Below are positions 56,440 to 64,000 of a stretch of 64,000 nt of DNA, in pieces (the first letter of the stretch is position 1; each line of letters begins with the position of its first letter). The position numbers and the translations under genes were made by a program. The stretch comes from Ficedula albicollis (lineage: Eukaryota > Chordata > Aves > Passeriformes > Muscicapidae): the NCBI RefSeq assembly GCF_000247815.1, contig NC_021700.1, forward strand, positions 17,555,426 through 17,619,425, in the 5' to 3' direction. The notes beneath the pieces were generated by a model. The model ran no database searches and had not been told where the DNA came from. It saw only the letters and a program-made list of their open reading frames with translations.

Positions 56440-56852
56440 TTTTAAAGATAGTATGCTTAAACTACCTGCTTAGTCAAAGACAACAGCCCGTGAACATGTG
56501 ATGGGGACCTCTACAGCTGACAAGACAATTATCAACACTCACCGGCTGGACCACCGCCAAAATTAAAAGGGAGGAGAAGAGTAAAACCACAAGCCAAGAA
56601 ACACGCATGCTCTAAAAAGGCGGACCCAAGGAGTGGCCATGCTAAACAGTTCCCAGAAACAGTTGACTATGCCTGAAGATCTACGAATATGTAACAAATG
56701 GATGACTTGTAAAACGTATTTAAAAGAGTGTTCCCGAAGCAGCGGTGTGCTCTTGGCAGCATGCCAAGCACCCGGCCATTTATGAATGTCTCCTATTGTC
56801 TTTTTATTAAACCTTTTAATTCTCCCAAAACACTAAACCGTGTTTTTCACAC
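56440..56852 (+). mobile_element. LTR-like retroviral remnant, probably solo LTR
   Basis: The segment has a promoter-like TATTTAAAAG at 56717-56726, an ATTAAA signal at 56806-56811 shortly downstream, and ends 'ccgtgtttttcaca', as U3-R-U5 of an ERV LTR would. The left border is uncertain: a TGTTAGG at about 56315 is an alternative start. I could not find a convincing target-site duplication. No retroviral gene is present. Confidence 0.45.
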
Positions 56853-58190
56853 CAACCTACTCAAGACTCTAACTTCTTGCTTGTTCAGAGCTTCTTTTCA
56901 GTTAGTTGTCCATTACTTGTATTAGTATTTGATCTTCCCAGCTTCTTTCTTGTCTCCCTAATGGTTGTTAGACCTTACATGAGGAGCTGTTCAGCTGCCA
57001 TGTATTATGCATCCTTGCTGTGAGAAGAAAATACGTTGCACATGCACAGTTAAGGAAAGTTGAAATGCACTTACTTTCTTTCTCTAGTGTTTGCAGAAGC
57101 AGAACACTTCCAAATGTAGACTTTTAAGAAAAGGAGTTGGCCTGTCACTGCTGCAAGGTGGTGTAGCTTCATCAAAAGCCGATACAGATCAGATACACAC
57201 ATATATCATATGCATCTACATATTTGCATCTATGTAACTACACTGACTCCTTCGAGAGGCTGTTGAAGTTCTTGCGTACACCTGAGCATATTCATGTGTG
57301 CATGCGCCTGAGCCAAGACACAGTGAGGAGTCAATTAATCTAGTTTGTGCAGGAGTACCCACAGAAAAGGAAGTTGTTTATGTGGTTTATATTGCTGCAT
57401 AGTGTCATTCACCAGCACAGACAGCACTACAGGCTGCTTCACTGCTGGGATCCTCTATTTGGCATTGTGCATGGAGTCTAGCATAAAAGCCCACAAGGTC
57501 CTGGCCCTTGACCAGAAACCCTAGCCCATGTTACTGCTGCTTTTAGATGGATGTTCCTTGTTTCTGAGTCTCCTGCATGAGGAGGTGACTGGTTCCCTCC
57601 ATTCACAGTTCGATGCAAACCAACACTCAGACAGTCTGGATGCTCAGGAAGCTTTAGACACACGGAGGCTCAAGTCCAGAGCTACAGGGTAGGAGTATCA
57701 TCCATTGCTCCCATAATACAGGTAATTGCTAAGATCAATAGTAAGATAATAACCTTGATGCCTTGTGATTGCAGCTGTACTAGGCAAGGCAACTCTCATG
57801 GATAAGCTGAGTAGATCTGTGCAGGCACAACAACCTTAGGGTATTAACACTGGGCTCGTGTCATTTTAAAATGACACTGAAAGGCTGGCAGAACAAATTC
57901 CAGAGACCATGCTCTGTGCAGCCTCAGATGAACTGTGGTGCACACATTGTGATGTGGTCATCAAAGCAAGGTTTGGTCTGGTGTTTTTTTGCAGTTGAAT
58001 GGTACCAAATCCTTTGGCCTTATGTTGCCAGAGTTATTACAACAGGATTATTTCTTATTGCAAGAAAAGATAATGAGTCAACTAAATTTCTACCTCAAAG
58101 AAATATCAGGTTTTAATTTTGAACTCTCCCTTGATGAATTAGAGTAAGACACCTTTGTTATAACAGGGATTTCATGTATTGGGTTGTAAG

Positions 58191-58348
58191 ATTTTAGCTT
58201 TGCTCATCTAGATGTCAAAATACAAAATACCAAATATTTAATAGCACAGTGTTTGGGAAGTAATTTTAGATTTTAGCTTTGCTCATCTAGATGTCAAAAC
58301 ACAAAATAACAAATATTTAATAGCACAGTGCTTGGGAAGTAATTTGTG
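58191..58348. repeat. 79-bp tandem duplication
   Basis: The block starting 'attttagctttgctcatctag' occurs at 58191 and 58270, nearly identical through 'tttgggaagtaatttt'. Confidence 0.9.
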
Positions 58349-61300
58349 TAGCAAGCAGTGCAATTTTAATTCTCTGTAGTCACACAAAACAGTGTTTTGA
58401 ATAAAAAAATCATGCTCCTTAGGATTGTAAGAGGTAATTTGCCAATATTTATTCAATAGATTTATCTTTTGCTAGTAGCTATTCTGAAACAGTCAGATAC
58501 AATAACTTGCTAAAGGTCACTCAGAAATAACACATACACCTTATATACTATAAATTATTTAAGGATTTTTGAAAGCTTCTTGTGAACAGATTAAATGGAT
58601 ACTAATTTAAGCCATTGTCTGAGTTGCTTTGCCCTTGTATCAATCTGCTGCAAAGATAGGGGAAGTTTTGTTCTACTGCTCTGCGTTAATGTCTGGCATA
58701 TCGGTAAGAGGAGGCAAGGCATATTCTCACTGCAGGTGAGTCTTCAGCCCATACAAATAGGAGCTTATTGCAAGTCAGGTAGTTGTTTAATTGCAGCCTC
58801 TTGTCTCTCCTGGTGCAGAAACAGTAAAATATACAGTGATCTTATGGTGTTTCCATGGAAAGACTGGAAAAGATACTACTTTTGTCTCCTTGCATAACTA
58901 ATGGAATTTTTATGTCCTGTGAACAAAGGATGATGTTTGTAAACAGAGGTAACAAAAAAACATTTTGTAGCATGACCTGTTCTTAGTCATACTGTTTATT
59001 AAATGTATTTATTCCAAAATACTATTTGTACTCTTCTCGTGTACATGTTGTGTTTTGCAATCTGAGAATTTCTGAAGAAGGCTCCGAGCAAAATACTGTC
59101 AATTTCATCTGTTATGTCTTTCTTTCTTCGGCTTTGCAGAATTTTTTTCTTAGTATTTGACAAAAATGTAATTATTCTGGTGAGCTTGGACTAATTTGCC
59201 TGCTCTTTTACTGGGCTTTCTAATGATTACTTTGTTTGCCTTTCTTCTTAAGAGTAAATAGTCATTTTACTGCTGTCTCACTATTTAATCAAGAACTCTG
59301 TTTTATAGAGGTCTCTTGAACTCAGAGCATGAATGTGAAGAGTTATGATCCAAAAATGGGAACAGATGTTTGACAAACATTCTTCTGTGAATTGAGATTT
59401 TAAAAATATATAAATTATCAAGAATATCAAAACATGAATAGAAACATACTTATGCATACTTATGCTGTAGATTTATCCTATCAGTATCCTAACAGGATAC
59501 TTGAAAAGTAAACAGCGTGATTATTTAGTGCTGCCTGTTTGTAGCAGACCGGAGAAAAGATTAATGGCTCAAAACAACTGAAGCGTGTGTTCAGAGCAGG
59601 GAACAGGGCAAGTTCTGGGTAGGTGGTGCAGCCACTGCTCCACCCCCCACCCACTGGAGCCTCTGGCCCAGGCCCAAAGTGACTACTAAGCCACTGCCCC
59701 ACAACTTCCTTTTCTCAAAATCTGTGCTACTTCAAATTGGAGTTTGCAAAGCAAGTGCTTTGTGAAGTGCCTTACTTTAATTGGATGTTGCTTTAAAATT
59801 TGCAAATAAAAATTTGCTACTCGACCTCCTGAGAAGTTTGTTTTCTTCTGAGGGTGTTGAAATACCACAGCCCTTTCAAACACTCTAACACCATTTCTGT
59901 GCTGTACTTCCTTCAGCTGATAAAAGAAACAAGTGTAGAAAATGCTCTCACTAGACAGAAAGGGGCACAGTTTCAAACCAATCATGTATCTAACCTTACC
60001 TGAGAGGTTAATACTCCAGGATGCAGGCTGTCCTGAGTTACCCCAGCTACACATTAATGTTCTTTCCCAGGGTCCTGAATTACTCAGATTGTTCACGTAA
60101 GCTTTGGGAGCATGGAGGAGGGTGGAGGGTTAGCCCACAGCTCATTCACTGGGAGGGTTGCCCAGTGCGTGCTCAGTAACAGAACAGAATGTCTAAGGCT
60201 GCAGTGGGTGGGGGCTGTTGTTTTCCTAATTCAATTGGGAATTGTTTCCCAATTCAAGCTGTCAAAGAGACTATGCTATGATCTGGTGGTTTATATTTTA
60301 AAAGTGCTGCTTTAACATTGACTAGTCCTATTGAGTAATGAGGTCAAGACTTTTGAGTTTGAGTATCTGCTACCAATATATTTCTCAGCCTCTTAGGTTG
60401 CCCTAATTTCCAGGCACTGCTCAACCCCACACAGACAAGTAGCAAGTCTGCTGAAGTAACTAGGATATTGTTTCAGTTTCAGTGTATAACCTGATAAAAC
60501 TGAAGTTTCTGAGTACTTATTTCTTGGAAAAGTAGGCTTATTTATTACTTCCTGGGTTTGTCACTCCTATGCTCAGAATGCCGCAGTAGTCTAGCCAAGG
60601 CTAACTTCTGCAGAATTTTCACCACTACATGCGCAAGTACGTCTAATGGAATTTAACAAAGAAGTAATATTTTTCCTAATCACAGAAAGATTATGCAAGA
60701 GTATGTAGGGATGTCAGAGACAATGAACATAAGATTATAATCACAGTTAATGCTCTGTATGTCCACTTAGACCATCTCTTATCTAAACTGAGCACTTTAT
60801 TCTGAATCAAAAGAGCATAAAAGACTTTCTAAAATGTTACTTATGTTATTATGTTCTGATGTGAGAAATTTCTTTATTATACCAAATGACTCCAGCATGA
60901 TTCTGTGGTGAATCCTCTCATAGCCAGTGTCTGCTAAATCTGGACATGGACTCTATGTTGCATTTCTGTTACTGGTCTTGAACAGTTAGCTGAGAGGGTT
61001 TGAGCTGGGAGGGGTTTTAGTTTTTGTTTCTTTTTCCTGTTTGGTTATGTTTTATTCCCTTTTAGCATAGGAATTTCTGCCAGCATCAGTAGTTCATGAG
61101 CTACAGACATTTATTTACAAAAAGTGTTTCTAAATCCTCTGAACACAAAAAGGTTTAAACAGTGGGAGATGGTGTCTTTGCTTAGAATGTAAAGCTTTTT
61201 TGTCACAAGCGTCCTGCCCAGAAATGCTCATTCCCAGTTGTGTTCATGGCTTGCTGCCTGCTTCTCTCTCCCATGACGTTACACATCCTTCAAAAATGCT

Positions 61301-61662
61301 GCATGCATTTGCTTTCACCTCTAGCTATTTTTTTGTTTTGTTTCATTGCTTGGCTCACAAAGAGGTTTGGACTATTGCTTGTCTTTAGGGACTGCATTTC
61401 TCTTCTGCATTTGCTTTTATTTTCTGGAGAGCTTAATTGCTTTTACACTTATGATGAAAGGCTTCTACAGTTTTTGGGCCGGACAAGGTTTCCCAACATC
61501 TGATCTGCAAGGAAGGAATCAGGGGAGTGTTGAATCATTTTGGGTAAAAAGGACCACACAGGAGTTTAGATGTTGCTATTTTTCACTGTTCTACAGCACA
61601 CAGGACTGGTTCTCTGTTTATAAGTACTGTCTTTATTAAGTAAAGGACAATCCTGGAAATAA

Positions 61663-61748
61663 GCTGTGCACTACATCTCCTGATGCTCTATGGTGAGAGG
61701 GAGAGGCTGTGCACTACATCTCCTGATGCTCTATGGTGAGAGGGAGAG
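61663..61748. repeat. 43-bp tandem duplication
   Basis: 'Gctgtgcactacatctcctg' and the following bases through 'gagagggagag' occur twice in direct order, at 61663 and 61706. Confidence 0.92.
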
Positions 61749-62869
61749 GAGATAGGAGATGCTGGAGCTCGAGTAGGGGTTGATTCCATCCTTTGCTTCC
61801 ATCCCTTTTTACCTTTCCTGTACTCATTCCCACTTCCCCAGCCCACTGTGTCGACATAAAATTACCAAACAAATTGCTGTGAAATTACCTAAGCCTTGGG
61901 TTTATTAGCAGGTCTGCTAGTTTGTAGCTATGGACCAGGTTCCTGATCTAAGGTAGGAGTAAGGTAGCTCATTTCTCAGGGAGTGAGCTGGCAGTGCCGT
62001 GTCTAATACGGACAGGAATACAGGTATGTGGGGTAAATCCTTCATGTGCCCCTGCTTGTTTTGTGGTGACTTGGGTTTCTTTTGTTGCCATGTCCTCAGA
62101 TAAATTCTTGGATGCATTGTCTCCAGCTCATGGTTCTTCTGCTCCCATGGCTGAGGTTTAATTTTGTAAGGATTGATTTTTTCTTTAATGATAGGGCTAA
62201 CTAAGTTTCTCTCTAGAGCCACATGTTCTGCAAAGTATCTCTGTTTACTCCAGTTTTTGTGACCAAGTCTGAGTTTCACTGCCTTTAAAGGAATTTGTCA
62301 GTGTTCGTTTATTTTTGATGTTTCTGTGCCGACATTTAAGTTACTCCACATGCTGCATTCTCACAGACTTTCTTCCTGTATTACAGTCAACCTAATTTTA
62401 AAGGCTGGTACAAGATCCCTTATTCTTCAAACTCATAAAATGATTCAATTTGCTTCCATTTACAGATGTGTATCTATGCATTATTTATCTAAACGGCATT
62501 AATTTATGTCAGTAAGTAAAATGGAGAGGCTGACACATGCAAGAATGTTAACAGTTTCACTTAAGGAAGATATCCAGCAGACAGAGGAGCGAAAACACAA
62601 TGCAGCAAATGGAGCATAATGGGCATGTGCTAAAAGAGCTGCGCTCTGAGCAGGCTCTGGAGACATCTGCTATTGCCCTGGGGCTATTTGGCAAGCTCTT
62701 GTGTCTGAGAGAAGGTGGAGGGAAGGAGGGACACTCTTCAAGTGTCTGGCTGAACATGGCAAGTTTTGAGTAACGCACGATGAAGGACAGCCAGAGGATG
62801 TTTTAGAGTTAGTTACAGTGACTCCATTTAGGAAAGCAGCCTTAGTTCCAAAGTAGCAGCCTTGCCTCG

Positions 62870-64000
<1,131 letters not shown>

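Larger units (their letters stand above)
56853..62869. other. No gene recognised
   Basis: Six kilobases of A/T-rich DNA with only two short local duplications (58191 and 61663). Open frames are short and without recognisable similarity. It may include the far 3' flank of a neighbouring gene, but nothing shows this. Confidence 0.5.

Overview
The window is vertebrate and almost certainly avian nuclear DNA. It carries many CR1 LINE fragments with the usual avian 3' tails (ATTCTATGAT or ATTCTGTGATTCTGT type), bird-type ERV LTRs, and one large intron-rich gene on the + strand. I recognise that gene as IL31RA, the interleukin-31 receptor alpha chain (gp130-like receptor). From general knowledge, the IL31RA/IL6ST neighbourhood is Z-linked in chicken; nothing in the sequence itself proves Z linkage.

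Layout. 1-7.5 kb is repeat-rich: very long C homopolymers, an ERV fragment on the minus strand with a primer-binding-site-like sequence, a roughly 430-530 bp satellite, a degenerate CCCTAA (telomere-like) tract, a 371-base N gap, and a 39-bp minisatellite inside an ERV LTR. 7.5-15.6 kb holds no gene I can support, only CR1 pieces and short duplications. At 15.6-17.5 kb a GC-rich 27-bp minisatellite runs into a C homopolymer and then a GC-rich block ending in a good splice donor; this is a candidate promoter and untranslated first exon. 17.5-29 kb is then candidate intron 1, with CR1 copies and a 125-bp higher-order minisatellite.

IL31RA coding exons run from the ATG at 29106 to the stop at 52346-52348. 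I could join 15 coding segments with consistent phases and GT-AG borders, giving 868 residues: signal peptide, N-terminal Ig-like domain, cytokine-binding module with four cysteines and WSGWS, three fibronectin III domains, transmembrane helix, Box 1 and a 200-residue tail. The signal-peptide and Ig exons lie inside a perfect-looking 1,276-bp direct duplication. The 3' UTR probably ends near 53.5 kb. 53.5-63.6 kb has no recognisable gene, only CR1 and LTR relics, and ends in a GC-rich block and another C homopolymer.

The most interesting biology is that this receptor has a gp130-like Ig domain that human IL31RA lacks, and that the Ig exon is duplicated and phase-symmetric. The six C runs (420 to 2,682 bases) are most likely assembly artefacts, mostly at unresolved repeats. 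I found no new multi-gene system.
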